From positions 1,364,001-1,428,000 of the forward strand of contig NZ_JAKLTN010000002.1 of NCBI RefSeq assembly GCF_022012295.1: a stretch of 64,000 nt of DNA, in the 5' to 3' direction. The notes under the pieces were generated by a model. That model was given only the letters and a program-made list of their open reading frames with translations. It searched no databases and had not been told where the DNA came from. The position numbers were made by a program, and so were the translations under genes. Origin of the DNA: Dechloromonas hankyongensis. GTDB lineage: Bacteria > Pseudomonadota > Gammaproteobacteria > Burkholderiales > Rhodocyclaceae. Each line of letters begins with the position of its first letter. The first letter of the stretch is position 1. Positions 39,052 through 48,073 of this stretch are shown piece after piece.

Positions 39052-41877
39052 ATGGAACTCGCCAAAGCATTTGAGCCGGCTGATATCGAACGTCGCTGGT
39101 ACCCCGAGTGGGAAGGTCAAAATTACTTCGCGGCCGGCGTCGACCGCAGCAAGACCGACAATTTCTGCATCCTGCTGCCGCCGCCGAACGTCACCGGCAC
39201 GCTGCACATGGGTCACGGCTTCAACCAGACGATCATGGACGCCCTCACCCGCTACTATCGGATGCGCGGTCACAATACGCTGTGGCAACCGGGCACCGAC
39301 CACGCCGGCATCGCCACGCAGATCGTTGTCGAGCGCCAGCTGGACGCCCAGGGCATTTCGCGCCACGACCTCGGCCGCGACAAGTTCCTGGAAAAGGTCT
39401 GGGAGTGGAAGGAATACTCCGGCAACACCATCACCAAACAGATGCGCCGCATGGGCACCAGCCCTGACTGGAAGCGCGAACGCTTCACGATGGACGCCGG
39501 CCTCAACAAGGTGGTCACCGAAACCTTTGTCCGCCTCTACAAGGAAGGCCTGATCTACCGCGGCAAGCGCCTGGTTAACTGGGACCCGAAGCTGCACACC
39601 GCCGTCTCCGACCTCGAAGTCGTGCAGGAGGAAGAAGACGGCTTCATGTGGCATATCCGCTACCCGCTGGCCGATGGCTCGGGCAGCCTGGTGGTCGCCA
39701 CCACCCGTCCGGAAACCATGCTCGGCGACACCGCCGTGATGGTGCACCCGGAAGACGAGCGCTACAAGGCGATGATCGGCAAGATGGTCAAACTGCCGCT
39801 GACCGAGCGCGAAATCCCGATCATTGCGGATTCCTACGTCGATCTCGAATTCGGCACCGGCTGCGTCAAGGTCACGCCAGCCCACGACTTCAACGACTAC
39901 GCCGTAGGCCAGCGCCACGGCCTGCCGATGATTTCCATCCTGACCCTGGATGCGAAGATCAACGATGCCGCCCCGGAAAAATACCGCGGCCTGGATCGCT
40001 TCGACGCCCGCAAGGCCGTCGTTGCCGACCTCGAAGCCCTCGGCATCCTGGAAAAGACCGACAAGCACAAACTCAAAGTGCCGCGCGGCGACCGTACCGG
40101 CGTCGTCATCGAACCGATGCTCACCGACCAGTGGTTCGTCGCCATGTCCAAGCCGGGCGCCGACGGCAAGTCGATCACCGAGAAGGCCCTCGAAGTCGTC
40201 CATTCCGGCGAAATCAAGTTCTACCCGGAAAACTGGGTCAATACCTATAACCAGTGGCTGAACAACATCCAGGACTGGTGCATCTCCCGCCAACTGTGGT
40301 GGGGCCACCAGATTCCGGCCTGGTATGGCGTCAATGGCGAGGTCTTCGTCGCCCAGAATGAGGAAGAAGCCCGCAAGCAGGCCGACCATGCCGGTTATGC
40401 CGGTCAGCTGACCCGTGACGAGGACGTCCTCGACACCTGGTACTCGTCCGCCCTGTGGCCGTTCTCGACCCTGGACTGGAGCGGCGACGAAGCGACCGAC
40501 GCGACCAATCAGGTGCTGCAGCAATACCTGCCCTCCTCCGTGCTGGTCACCGGCTTCGACATCATCTTCTTCTGGGTCGCCCGCATGGTCATGATGACCA
40601 AGCACGTCACCGGCAAGATTCCGTTCAAGCACGTCTATGTGCATGGCCTAATCCGCGACGGCGAAGGCCAGAAGATGTCCAAGTCCAAGGGCAACGTGCT
40701 CGATCCGATCGACCTGATCGACGGTATCGACCTGGAAAAGCTGATCGAAAAGCGCACGACTGGACTGATGAACCCGAAGCAGGCCGAAAGCATCGCCAAG
40801 AAGACCAAGAAGGAATTCCCGGAGGGCATCCAGTCCTTCGGCACCGACGCCCTGCGCTTCACCTTCGCCTCGCTGGCCAGCCCGGGCCGCGACATCAAGT
40901 TCGACCTGAACCGCTGCGACGGCTACCGCAATTTCTGCAACAAGCTGTGGAACGCCACCCGCTTCGTGCTGATGAATGTCGAAGGCCATGACCTGGCCCT
41001 CGAACACCAGCAGGGCGGCCCGGCCTGCGGCGGCTCTGCGCCGCTCGAATTCAGCTTCGCCGACCGCTGGATCGTCAGCCAGCTGCAGCGCGTCGAGCAG
41101 GAAGTCGAACAGCATTTCACCGACTACCGTTTCGACCTGATCGCCCAGGCCGTCTACAAGTTCATTTGGGACGAGTTCTGCGACTGGTATCTGGAAATCG
41201 CCAAGGTCGAAGTCCAGACCGGCAATGATGCCCAGCAGCGCGGCGCCCGTCGCACCCTGGTGCGCACACTGGAGGCCGTACTGCGCCTGGCCCACCCGTT
41301 GATCCCCTTCATCACCGAAGAACTGTGGCAAACCGTGGCGCCGATTGCCGGCCGCAAGACGCACGACTCGATCATGCTCGCCGCCTATCCGCGCGCCGAG
41401 GAATACAAGATCGACACCGCCAGCGAAGCCAAGGTTGAGCGCCTCAAGGCCCTGGCCTACGCTTGCCGCAACCTGCGTGGCGAGATGGGCATTTCCCCGG
41501 CCCAGCGTACACCGCTGATCGTAGCCGGCGGCGGCGATGAAATCCGCGAGTTCGCCCCCATCCTGCAAGCTCTGGGTAAGCTGTCCGAGGTACAAATCGT
41601 GGACGACATGCCGGCCGACGCCGTGGCACCGGTCGCCGTGGTCGGCGAGACGCGCCTGATGCTGAAGGTCGAGATCGACGTTGCCGCCGAACGCGAGCGC
41701 CTGAAGAAGGAAATCGAAAAGCTGGAGAAGCTGATTTCCATCGCCCAGGGCAAACTCTCGAACGAAGGCTTCGTTGCTCGCGCCCCGGCCGCCGTTGTCG
41801 AACAGGAAAAACAGCGGGTTGCCGAATTCACGGCGACGCTGGAACAACTCAAACCGCAACTGGCCAAACTGGGCTGA
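39052..41877 (+). CDS. valS: Valyl-tRNA synthetase
   Basis: 941-residue class I synthetase. The HIGH variant is HMGH in [15 protein letters not shown] near 43-57; KMSKS is in [14 protein letters not shown] near 540-555. The CP1 editing domain lies between. A C-terminal coiled coil (about 870-940, [12 protein letters not shown]) is present, as in ValS. Normal length. Confidence 0.98.
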   Translation: MELAKAFEPADIERRWYPEWEGQNYFAAGVDRSKTDNFCILLPPPNVTGTLHMGHGFNQTIMDALTRYYRMRGHNTLWQPGTDHAGIATQIVVERQLDAQGISRHDLGRDKFLEKVWEWKEYSGNTITKQMRRMGTSPDWKRERFTMDAGLNKVVTETFVRLYKEGLIYRGKRLVNWDPKLHTAVSDLEVVQEEEDGFMWHIRYPLADGSGSLVVATTRPETMLGDTAVMVHPEDERYKAMIGKMVKLPLTEREIPIIADSYVDLEFGTGCVKVTPAHDFNDYAVGQRHGLPMISILTLDAKINDAAPEKYRGLDRFDARKAVVADLEALGILEKTDKHKLKVPRGDRTGVVIEPMLTDQWFVAMSKPGADGKSITEKALEVVHSGEIKFYPENWVNTYNQWLNNIQDWCISRQLWWGHQIPAWYGVNGEVFVAQNEEEARKQADHAGYAGQLTRDEDVLDTWYSSALWPFSTLDWSGDEATDATNQVLQQYLPSSVLVTGFDIIFFWVARMVMMTKHVTGKIPFKHVYVHGLIRDGEGQKMSKSKGNVLDPIDLIDGIDLEKLIEKRTTGLMNPKQAESIAKKTKKEFPEGIQSFGTDALRFTFASLASPGRDIKFDLNRCDGYRNFCNKLWNATRFVLMNVEGHDLALEHQQGGPACGGSAPLEFSFADRWIVSQLQRVEQEVEQHFTDYRFDLIAQAVYKFIWDEFCDWYLEIAKVEVQTGNDAQQRGARRTLVRTLEAVLRLAHPLIPFITEELWQTVAPIAGRKTHDSIMLAAYPRAEEYKIDTASEAKVERLKALAYACRNLRGEMGISPAQRTPLIVAGGGDEIREFAPILQALGKLSEVQIVDDMPADAVAPVAVVGETRLMLKVEIDVAAERERLKKEIEKLEKLISIAQGKLSNEGFVARAPAAVVEQEKQRVAEFTATLEQLKPQLAKLG

Positions 41878-41891
41878 GTAAAGAGAGAAAA

Positions 41892-42374
41892 ATGGAAGAC
41901 AAACGCGGCTTCTTCGCCACGATATTCACTGCCCTGATGATTTTCTCCGGTCTGGTCGGTGTGTGCACCGTCGCCTTCATCAGCTCGTGGCCCTGGGAAA
42001 AGAAGGACCCGGTCTGGAAGCCCGCGTTCCGCATCGTAGCCGTCTGCGCCGCCACCAAGGAACCTTGCGGCATTGCCTACGGCGATTTTGCCGAGGCCAA
42101 GGCCAAGGGCCTGTACGCCTCGCTGGAGCCGGCCCAGCCGGCCGGCGACGTCGAGGAGGAGAAGAACTGGCTGAAGTGGAAGAAGGAAGACGGCATCTAC
42201 GAGGTCAAGGCGTCTTCCTGGTATTTCCAGAACACCATCCGCTACAAGCTCGAGAACGAAACGCCGGTGCTGGTTGCCTACCAGGATGTCGATGTTTCCA
42301 GGGCCTTCACCTATGGCATTGGCGCCGCGCTGTTCATGATGGCCGGCCTCTACCTGCGCAAGCTGCGCAAATAA
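41892..42374 (+). CDS. Hypothetical protein with two membrane helices
   Basis: 160 residues, unrecognised. A helix at about 10-31 and a second at 139-155 leave a 105-residue central domain outside the cytoplasm with two Cys (VCAATKEPCG) that may form a disulfide, and Trp-rich NWLKWKKEDGIYEVKASSWY. AGAGAGAAAA precedes the ATG. It starts 14 bp after valS and ends before a convergent terminator. Confidence 0.7.
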   Translation: MEDKRGFFATIFTALMIFSGLVGVCTVAFISSWPWEKKDPVWKPAFRIVAVCAATKEPCGIAYGDFAEAKAKGLYASLEPAQPAGDVEEEKNWLKWKKEDGIYEVKASSWYFQNTIRYKLENETPVLVAYQDVDVSRAFTYGIGAALFMMAGLYLRKLRK

Positions 42375-42383
42375 ACCGCCAGA

Positions 42384-42415
42384 CCAGGCCTGAAGACTGC
42401 GGTTTTCAGGCCTGG
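42384..42415. terminator. Convergent terminator hairpin between valS operon and pabB
   Basis: CCAGGCCTGAA and TTCAGGCCTGG, perfect 11-bp arms with a 10-nt loop. It overlaps the last codons of minus-strand pabB and lies 9 bp after the plus-strand gene. No long U-run. Confidence 0.65.
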
Positions 42416-44151
42416 CGCAGCGCGACCCGGACCAGTCCGCGCAGCGCGTTGCCCAGCCAGAAACCATCCTCGAGGTCGGCCGGCCACAGGATCTGCTCCC
42501 TGGCCCGCCCCTCCGCCAGTAGTTCCGCCCGCAGCACGCCGGGCAAGGCACCACTACTCAACGGTGGTGTCAGCAGGATGCCCTCCCGCTCGACAAAGAC
42601 GTTACTGCGCGCCCCTTCCGCGACTTCGCCCCGTTCGTTCAGGAACACCTGATCGAATACGACCGGCTCGCCGACAATCGCCATGAGCGCCTCGTCGTAA
42701 AGCGCCCGGTCCGTCGTCTTGTGCCGCCGCAAGGGATAAGCCGAGTCGATCGGCGTTGCGGCCAGCACGGCATGGCGAATGCCCGGCGGCTCCCCGGCCA
42801 GCGGAAAGGAAGCCACTTGGCAGTCGCCGTCCTTGGCCAGCGTCAGGCGGACGCGCCATGTTCCATTCTGTGGCTGCGCCGCCAAGGCCGCCAGAACCTG
42901 CGATTCATCCAAGCCAAAGCCCAGCCAACCAGCCGAAGCGTGCAGACGGTCGAGGTGCCGTTGCAGTCGTGGATAAACCCCTTCCTCGCGGCGCAGGGTT
43001 TCGATCAGTTGCAGGCCCGGATCGTCATCGCGCAGGAAGCGGGCTTTCAGATGGCACTCCGCCCATTCGGCACCGATTTCGGAATCGGCGACTATGCCGC
43101 TGCCGACGCCCAGCCTGCCCTTTCCTCCGGCCTGCAAGACCAGGGTGCGAATGGCGACGTTGAGCCGGAAATCGCCGTTCGGAGCGAGCCAGCCCAGGGC
43201 GCCGGTATAGAGTCCGCGCGGTGTCGACTCGAGATCGGCGGCGATCTGCATGGCCCGGATTTTCGGCGCCCCGGTAATCGAGCCGCAGGGAAACAGCGCG
43301 CGCAGGATGTCACCGAATGAGACCTGCGGACCAACAGTGGCCGACACTTCCGACACCATCTGCCACACCGTCGGGTAGTCCTCGATATCGAACAACCGGT
43401 CCACCACCACGCTGCCGTGCTGTGCCACGCGCCCCAGGTCGTTGCGCAGCAGATCGACGATCATCAGGTTTTCGGCGCGATCCTTGGTCGATTGCCGCAA
43501 CTGCTCGGCGGGCGCGCTACGCGGCGCCGTCCCTTTCATCGGCCGGGTCATCAGGCGATTGCCGACGCGTTCGAGAAACAACTCCGGCGACAGCGAAACC
43601 AGCGCTTCCTTGCCGTCACCGACAAAACCGCCGTAGCGCACCGGCTGGCGCTGGCGCAAGCGGGCATACAGGGCGGCCGTCGAGCCGAACCAGTCGAACG
43701 ACAACGGAAAGGTGAAATTGACCTGATAGCAATCGCCGGCCGCAATCAGTTCCTTGATGCGTTCGACCGCCACGGTATAGCCAGCTTGTTCGATGGCTGC
43801 GTGCAACCCGCCGATCCCGCTGACCGCTCCCGCCGCACGTTCATGCAGCCAGTCGTCGGCTTCCTCGGCGACCATCGAAACCCGTTGTGCAAAGCGCCAG
43901 AAACGGGCCAATACCTGCGTACCCGGCATCCAGCCCGCCGGCGCCGACTTCGGTTCGAGCAAATAACCCAGTTCGTATTCGAGAGCCACAACGACCCAGC
44001 CCGGCGCTGCCTGCAGCGACTCCAAGGTGCGTGCCAGTGATGCATGGTCACGGACTTCGAAGCAATCGATCAGCCCGTCGAAACGCCAAGCGGCAGGTTC
44101 GCCTGCCGGCGCCTGCCTGTCTTCAAAAAAAGCGGTGAACGGGGTGTTTAT
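42406..44151 (-). CDS. pabB: Fused aminodeoxychorismate synthase component I (PabB) and aminodeoxychorismate lyase (PabC)
   Basis: Up to 581 residues. The chorismate-binding PabB part covers about 1-370 (GAPKIRAMQIAADLE, R-T-L-V-L-Q-A, I-V-A-D-S-E). The C-terminal 200 residues are a PLP-dependent lyase domain (H-K-T-T-D-R-A-L-Y-D-E-A with the PLP Lys, E-G-A-R-S-N-V-F). Both make p-aminobenzoate for folate. Start problem: the first standard start in frame is TTG at 44025, but the frame stays open upstream and reads N-T-P-F-T-A-F-F-E-D, a PabB-like N-terminus, from an ATA at 44151 that overlaps the upstream TAA (ATAA). No ATG, GTG or TTG exists between. I give the extended form. Confidence 0.85.
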   Translation of the reverse strand: MNTPFTAFFEDRQAPAGEPAAWRFDGLIDCFEVRDHASLARTLESLQAAPGWVVVALEYELGYLLEPKSAPAGWMPGTQVLARFWRFAQRVSMVAEEADDWLHERAAGAVSGIGGLHAAIEQAGYTVAVERIKELIAAGDCYQVNFTFPLSFDWFGSTAALYARLRQRQPVRYGGFVGDGKEALVSLSPELFLERVGNRLMTRPMKGTAPRSAPAEQLRQSTKDRAENLMIVDLLRNDLGRVAQHGSVVVDRLFDIEDYPTVWQMVSEVSATVGPQVSFGDILRALFPCGSITGAPKIRAMQIAADLESTPRGLYTGALGWLAPNGDFRLNVAIRTLVLQAGGKGRLGVGSGIVADSEIGAEWAECHLKARFLRDDDPGLQLIETLRREEGVYPRLQRHLDRLHASAGWLGFGLDESQVLAALAAQPQNGTWRVRLTLAKDGDCQVASFPLAGEPPGIRHAVLAATPIDSAYPLRRHKTTDRALYDEALMAIVGEPVVFDQVFLNERGEVAEGARSNVFVEREGILLTPPLSSGALPGVLRAELLAEGRAREQILWPADLEDGFWLGNALRGLVRVALRQA

Positions 44152-44375
44152 TTGCGCTTCAGGAAGAACTCGAAAACCCGGTTTTCTTCCTTGTGCTCGA
44201 GCAGTTCGTTACCGGTCTGCTTGGCGAAGGCGGGAAAGTCCTTCAATGAGCCTGGATCGGTCGCCACAACGCGCAGAATCTGGCCCGAATCCATTTCAGC
44301 CAGAGTCTTCTTGGTGCGCAGGATGGGAAGCGGGCAATTCAAGCCCTTTACGTCGAGATCGCGATCGAATTCCAT
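44148..44375 (-). CDS. TusA-family sulfur carrier protein
   Basis: 75 residues with the TusA signature C14-P-L-P (GLNCPLPILRTKKTL). The Cys carries a persulfide in sulfur transfer. The family includes TusA for tRNA thiolation and relatives in sulfur oxidation and molybdenum cofactor delivery; sequence alone does not decide. It precedes pabB with overlapping stop and follows bepA at 37 bp. Confidence 0.9.
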   Translation of the reverse strand: MEFDRDLDVKGLNCPLPILRTKKTLAEMDSGQILRVVATDPGSLKDFPAFAKQTGNELLEHKEENRVFEFFLKRK

Positions 44376-44412
44376 GGTCGTTCAGCTGAAGAGTCAAGTT
44401 TCGATTTTAACC

Positions 44413-45861
44413 CTAATTGCGTTTTTCCTTGAGTTCGTCGATCTGGCGGCGCTTCATCTCGCGCAGACGGGCATCGATCGACGACATTTCGTAGAAATTG
44501 GCATCTCCGGCCTTCTGCGCCAGCATCAATTGCTCGACGGCGCCTGCCGTCTGCCCCTGCAGGATGAAGACCTCGGCCAGGGCGCGGTGCTGCATGGCAC
44601 GCCGCCCCAGGCCGGCATAACTCTCGGCGCGCAGCTTGTGCAACTGGACATCTTCGGGATAGTTAGTGAGCTGGGCTTCGGCAAAACGCAGCGAATCGTC
44701 GAAGCGGCGTGCCCCGGTCAGCGCTGCACCATAGCCATAAACCAAGGCCAGATTGAGCGGATAGCGCACCATCGCATCGCGGTAGATGGCCAGCCCGCCG
44801 GTCGTGTCGCCCTGTGCTAGACGCAAGTCGGCCCGCAGGTGCTCCAGCATCGCCGCCATCACCTTCAGGCGCCGCGCGGCCTCGAGTTCCTTCTCGGCCC
44901 CGCTCCAGTCGCGAACCCGGTAGCGCGCATAGGCGAGACCGAAATGGATCGCTCCCTCGGAAGCGAATTTCTTCTCCTGCAGCAGCACTTCCATGTCCTT
45001 GACGGCATCGCGCGGCGTCCCCTGCATGGCGCGCACCTTGGCGCGGACCAGATGGAAATCGACGCTGTCGGTCACCTGCCGATAGGGCACGGCCTGCTCG
45101 CGGTTCTGCATGTCGGTTAGGCGTTCGCCGGACAACGGGTGGGTGCGCAGATAAGCCGTCGCATTGTTCTCGTAGAGGCGCACCGCCTGCTGCAGGCGGG
45201 CAAAAAATGCCCCCATGCCGCGCACGTCGAAACCCGCCTTGCGCAAAACGTCGAAACCCTGGCGATCGGCCTCGCGCTCGAAATCCCGCGAAAACGCGAG
45301 TTGCGACGAAATCGCCCCGGCCTGCGTAGTGGCGATCGCAGCGCCGGCCACCTGGCCGCTCGAGCGTGCGGCCAGTAGGGCCAGCGCCATGGCCACCATG
45401 GAGGCCATGCTGACCTGCTTGGATTGATAAATCTGCCGCGCGATATGGCGTTGCGTGACGTGAGATATTTCGTGGCCGAGCACCCCGGCCAGTTCGGACT
45501 CGGTCTGCGCCGACAGGATCAGGCCTGTATGCACGCCGATATAGCCACCGGGCATGGCGAAGGCGTTGATGTTCGGGTCGTTGATCGCGAAGAAGAAAAA
45601 GCCGAATCCCGGATCGTTGCTGACCGCCGCCAGGCGCCCGCCCAGCTGGTTCAGATAGACTTCGACGTCGGCGTCGTCAAGATAAGCCGGTTCCCGCCAG
45701 CGAATGTCGTGCATGATCTGCAGGCCGATTTTCTTCTCGGTGTTCAGGGAAAATTCGCTGCTGGCGATATCGCCCAGTTCGGGCAACTCGTCGGCATACA
45801 ACGGCTGGATAGCCAGCGCACAAGCGAGGGTCAGGGCGACAAATCGTTGGGGAAAACGCAT
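44413..45861 (-). CDS. bepA: BepA-like periplasmic M48 metalloprotease with TPR
   Basis: 482 residues from ATG 45861; the frame to 45939 adds unlikely sequence. Signal peptide 1-23 (ending in L-Y-A). The zinc motif HEISH is in LGHEISHVTQRH near 133-144. A long C-terminal half is helical and TPR-like. BepA-type proteases check outer-membrane protein (LptD, BAM) assembly in the periplasm. Divergent from moaC across 64 bp. Confidence 0.92.
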   Translation of the reverse strand: MRFPQRFVALTLACALAIQPLYADELPELGDIASSEFSLNTEKKIGLQIMHDIRWREPAYLDDADVEVYLNQLGGRLAAVSNDPGFGFFFFAINDPNINAFAMPGGYIGVHTGLILSAQTESELAGVLGHEISHVTQRHIARQIYQSKQVSMASMVAMALALLAARSSGQVAGAAIATTQAGAISSQLAFSRDFEREADRQGFDVLRKAGFDVRGMGAFFARLQQAVRLYENNATAYLRTHPLSGERLTDMQNREQAVPYRQVTDSVDFHLVRAKVRAMQGTPRDAVKDMEVLLQEKKFASEGAIHFGLAYARYRVRDWSGAEKELEAARRLKVMAAMLEHLRADLRLAQGDTTGGLAIYRDAMVRYPLNLALVYGYGAALTGARRFDDSLRFAEAQLTNYPEDVQLHKLRAESYAGLGRRAMQHRALAEVFILQGQTAGAVEQLMLAQKAGDANFYEMSSIDARLREMKRRQIDELKEKRN

Positions 45862-45925
45862 GGTGCTATGATAGCGCAGCCTTGAATACCGCCATTCCGG
45901 TGGTTCGTAACCAAACGTAACGCCA

Positions 45926-46408
45926 GTGACCAATTCCACCCTGACTCATTTCGACAACGCCGGCCAGGCCCATATGGTCGACGTCGGCGCCAAAGCCGAA
46001 ACCGCTCGCGTGGCCCGCGCCGCCGGCAGCATTTTCATGCAACCCGAGACCCTGGCCCTGATCCGCGACGGCTCGGCCAAAAAAGGCGACGTGCTGGGTA
46101 TCGCCCGCATCGCGGCCATACAGGCCTCGAAGCGGACCGGCGACCTGATCCCGCTGTGCCATCCGATCGCACTGACCCGCGTTGCCGCCGAATTCACCGT
46201 CGACGAGACGCAAAACGCCGTCCATTGTGAAGTGACCGCCGAATGCTACGGCCGCACCGGCGTCGAGATGGAAGCGCTGACCGCCGCTTCGGTCGGTCTG
46301 CTAACCATTTACGACATGTGCAAGGCCGTCGATCGCGGCATGCGCATCGACGGCATCCGCCTGCTCGAAAAGAAGGGTGGCAAGTCCGGTCACTGGCACG
46401 CTGAATAA
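45926..46408 (+). CDS. moaC: Cyclic pyranopterin monophosphate synthase MoaC
   Basis: 160-residue second enzyme of molybdenum cofactor synthesis, acting after MoaA. Family core is [20 protein letters not shown] and LIPLCHPI; the catalytic K-x-x-D region is MCKAVDRGM. Start is GTG with a weak ribosome site. It stands before soxY without moaA or moaE in the window. Confidence 0.96.
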   Translation: MTNSTLTHFDNAGQAHMVDVGAKAETARVARAAGSIFMQPETLALIRDGSAKKGDVLGIARIAAIQASKRTGDLIPLCHPIALTRVAAEFTVDETQNAVHCEVTAECYGRTGVEMEALTAASVGLLTIYDMCKAVDRGMRIDGIRLLEKKGGKSGHWHAE

Positions 46409-46421
46409 ACATTCCGACAAC

Positions 46422-46895
46422 ATGTTCGAACTGCGCAGAAATTTCCTGAAGGCTGGGGCCTCCGCCGCCCTCCTCTCCCCATTGCTGGGCACCGGACTGC
46501 TGATGCCGACCCGCGTTCTGGCTGCCGAATGGAACCGGCCCGCCTTTACCTCCCGCAATGTGGGCGACGCGCTGAAGAACTATGGCAGCGCCACAGCAAC
46601 GGAAACCCGTGACATCGTCATCAATGCGCCGGAAATTGCCGAAAACGGCGCCAAGGTGGAAGTCGAAGTCAGCTGCAATGTCGCCAATACGCGCAGCCTA
46701 GCCATTTTTGCTGACAAAAACCCGATGCCACTCTGTTCGGCCATCGAATTCTCCGGTCCCGTCCTGCCTTACATCCGCGAGCAGATCAAATTGTCGGAAA
46801 CCACCCGTATTCGTGTCGTCGCCAAGACCGGCGACGGCAAGTCCCATGTCGCCTTCCGCGAAATCAAGGTGACCCTCGGCGGCTGCGGAGGCTGA
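46422..46895 (+). CDS. soxY: Sulfur-oxidation carrier subunit SoxY
   Basis: 157 residues from ATG 46422 (MFELRRNFLKAG). Tat signal RRNFLK at 5-10, hydrophobic core and A-L-A-A cleavage region near 35. The C-terminal G-G-C155-G-G swinging arm carries sulfur intermediates. SoxY pairs with SoxZ in the periplasm. No soxA, soxB, soxX or soxCD is next to it. It starts 13 bp after moaC. Confidence 0.94.
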   Translation: MFELRRNFLKAGASAALLSPLLGTGLLMPTRVLAAEWNRPAFTSRNVGDALKNYGSATATETRDIVINAPEIAENGAKVEVEVSCNVANTRSLAIFADKNPMPLCSAIEFSGPVLPYIREQIKLSETTRIRVVAKTGDGKSHVAFREIKVTLGGCGG

Positions 46896-46897
46896 AC

Positions 46898-47209
46898 ATG
46901 GGCGAGCCGATCAAAATCCGCGCCCAAAATCAGGGCGAAACGAGCGATGTGCGCATCCTTATGCAGCATCCAATGGAAACCGGGCTGCGCAAGGATGACA
47001 AGGGACAAACCTTTCCCGCCCACTTCATCCAGACTTTCACGATCAGCCTGAATGGAAAAGCGATCATCGATGGCCAACTGAATACCTCGATCTCCAAGAA
47101 TCCGCTCTTCACTTTCAAGGTGCGCGGCATCAAGGCAGGCGACAAACTGGCCGTGGGCTGGATTGACAATACTGGCGACAAGCGCCAGGACGAAATTACC
47201 GTCGGCTGA
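46898..47209 (+). CDS. soxZ: Sulfur-oxidation carrier subunit SoxZ
   Basis: 103-residue immunoglobulin-like partner of SoxY, without its own signal peptide, so it is co-exported with SoxY. Typical start MGEPIKIRAQ, middle M-x-H-P-M-E-T-G-L-R-K-D, and N-P-L-F-T-F-K-V close to the end. It follows soxY by 2 bp and ends at a strong terminator. Confidence 0.95.
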   Translation: MGEPIKIRAQNQGETSDVRILMQHPMETGLRKDDKGQTFPAHFIQTFTISLNGKAIIDGQLNTSISKNPLFTFKVRGIKAGDKLAVGWIDNTGDKRQDEITVG

Positions 47210-47235
47210 CTTTACAGTCCGCCAAAGCAGGGACG

Positions 47236-47267
47236 AAAAAAGCCCGCCTGAATCAGGCGGGCTTTTT
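47236..47267. terminator. Bidirectional terminator between soxZ and cspA
   Basis: A-run, GCCCGCCTG, loop AAT, CAGGCGGGC, TTTTT. It lies 26 bp after soxZ and 19 bp after the minus-strand cspA stop. Confidence 0.93.
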
Positions 47268-47286
47268 GATTTTATCTGTATCCGAG

Positions 47287-47490
47287 TTAAGCGCTCTGGA
47301 TATTGGAAGCTTGCTTGCCCTTGGGACCCTGCACGACGTCGAAAGAGACCTTCTGGCCTTCCTTCAGGGTCTTGAAGCCATTCATATTGATGGCGGAGAA
47401 GTGTGCGAAGAGGTCTTCGCTGCCATCATCCGGAGTAATAAAGCCAAAACCCTTGGAATCATTGAACCACTTAACGGTACCGAGTGCCAT
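47287..47490 (-). CDS. cspA: Cold-shock protein, CspA family
   Basis: 67-residue OB-fold RNA chaperone. RNP1 is KGFGFI and RNP2 is DLFAHF. Start [19 protein letters not shown]; the frame to 47598 is only leader. A promoter-like element lies about 120 bp upstream, giving the long 5' leader usual for cold-inducible csp mRNAs. Confidence 0.95.
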   Translation of the reverse strand: MALGTVKWFNDSKGFGFITPDDGSEDLFAHFSAINMNGFKTLKEGQKVSFDVVQGPKGKQASNIQSA

Positions 47491-47608
47491 GTTTGCTACT
47501 TTCTTACAAAAATCGAACAAATTTCCGGGTCTCCCCGACTCCCTGTTTGCGCTCAACAACCCGGTGCTCACGGCAATCCCGATGCAGCTTGAAGCCAAAC
47601 ACTATGGC

Positions 47609-47637
47609 TTTCTACGCGACTTGAAATATGTCGTCAA
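47609..47637 (-). promoter_or_regulatory. Candidate sigma-70 promoter of cspA
   Basis: On the minus strand TTGACG, 17 bp, TAGAAA. Expected start near 47602 gives a leader of about 110 nt before the cspA ATG. Confidence 0.5.
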
Positions 47638-47726
47638 CAAGTTTCTATGCCGCAGCGCAGCATATCTCAGGCAGGCGAATTGCTTGCTCCATACTGGAAA
47701 ACGAGTAGTTCACGACATATGACGTA

Positions 47727-47754
47727 TTGCACATTGAGTCGGACTGTATAGAAT
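47727..47754 (+). promoter_or_regulatory. Candidate sigma-70 promoter of clpS-clpA
   Basis: TTGCAC, 16 bp, TAGAAT. The -10 ends only 7 bp before the clpS ATG, so the start would fall at or next to the initiation codon. No Shine-Dalgarno lies before clpS. Confidence 0.5.
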
Positions 47755-47761
47755 CGAATGC

Positions 47762-48073
47762 ATGGCTACGAAGTTTCAGGAAGGCGGACAACTCGAGGCC
47801 CAGCGCAGCAGGCTGGGGCCGCCGAAGATGTACAAGGTGGTGTTGCTGAACGACGATTACACACCGATGGATTTCGTCATTACCGTTCTGCAGCGTTTTT
47901 TTTCTCTGGACACTGAACAAGCGACGCGAATCATGCTCCAAGTTCACAATGAAGGTCGAGGCGTGTGCGGCGTTTACCCGCGCGACATCGCTGCAACCAA
48001 GGTGGAACAGGTACTCGCATTCGCCCGTCAGCATCAACACCCGCTCGCGTGCATCATGGAGGAAAACGAATGA
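47762..48073 (+). CDS. clpS: ATP-dependent Clp protease adaptor ClpS
   Basis: 103-residue N-degron adaptor that delivers proteins with destabilising N-termini to ClpAP. The core is [15 protein letters not shown] with the binding-pocket Asn-Asp pair, then E-G-R-G-V-C-G-V-Y and E-T-K-like region. Stop overlaps the clpA ATG. No ribosome site before its own ATG. Confidence 0.96.
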   Translation: MATKFQEGGQLEAQRSRLGPPKMYKVVLLNDDYTPMDFVITVLQRFFSLDTEQATRIMLQVHNEGRGVCGVYPRDIAATKVEQVLAFARQHQHPLACIMEENE

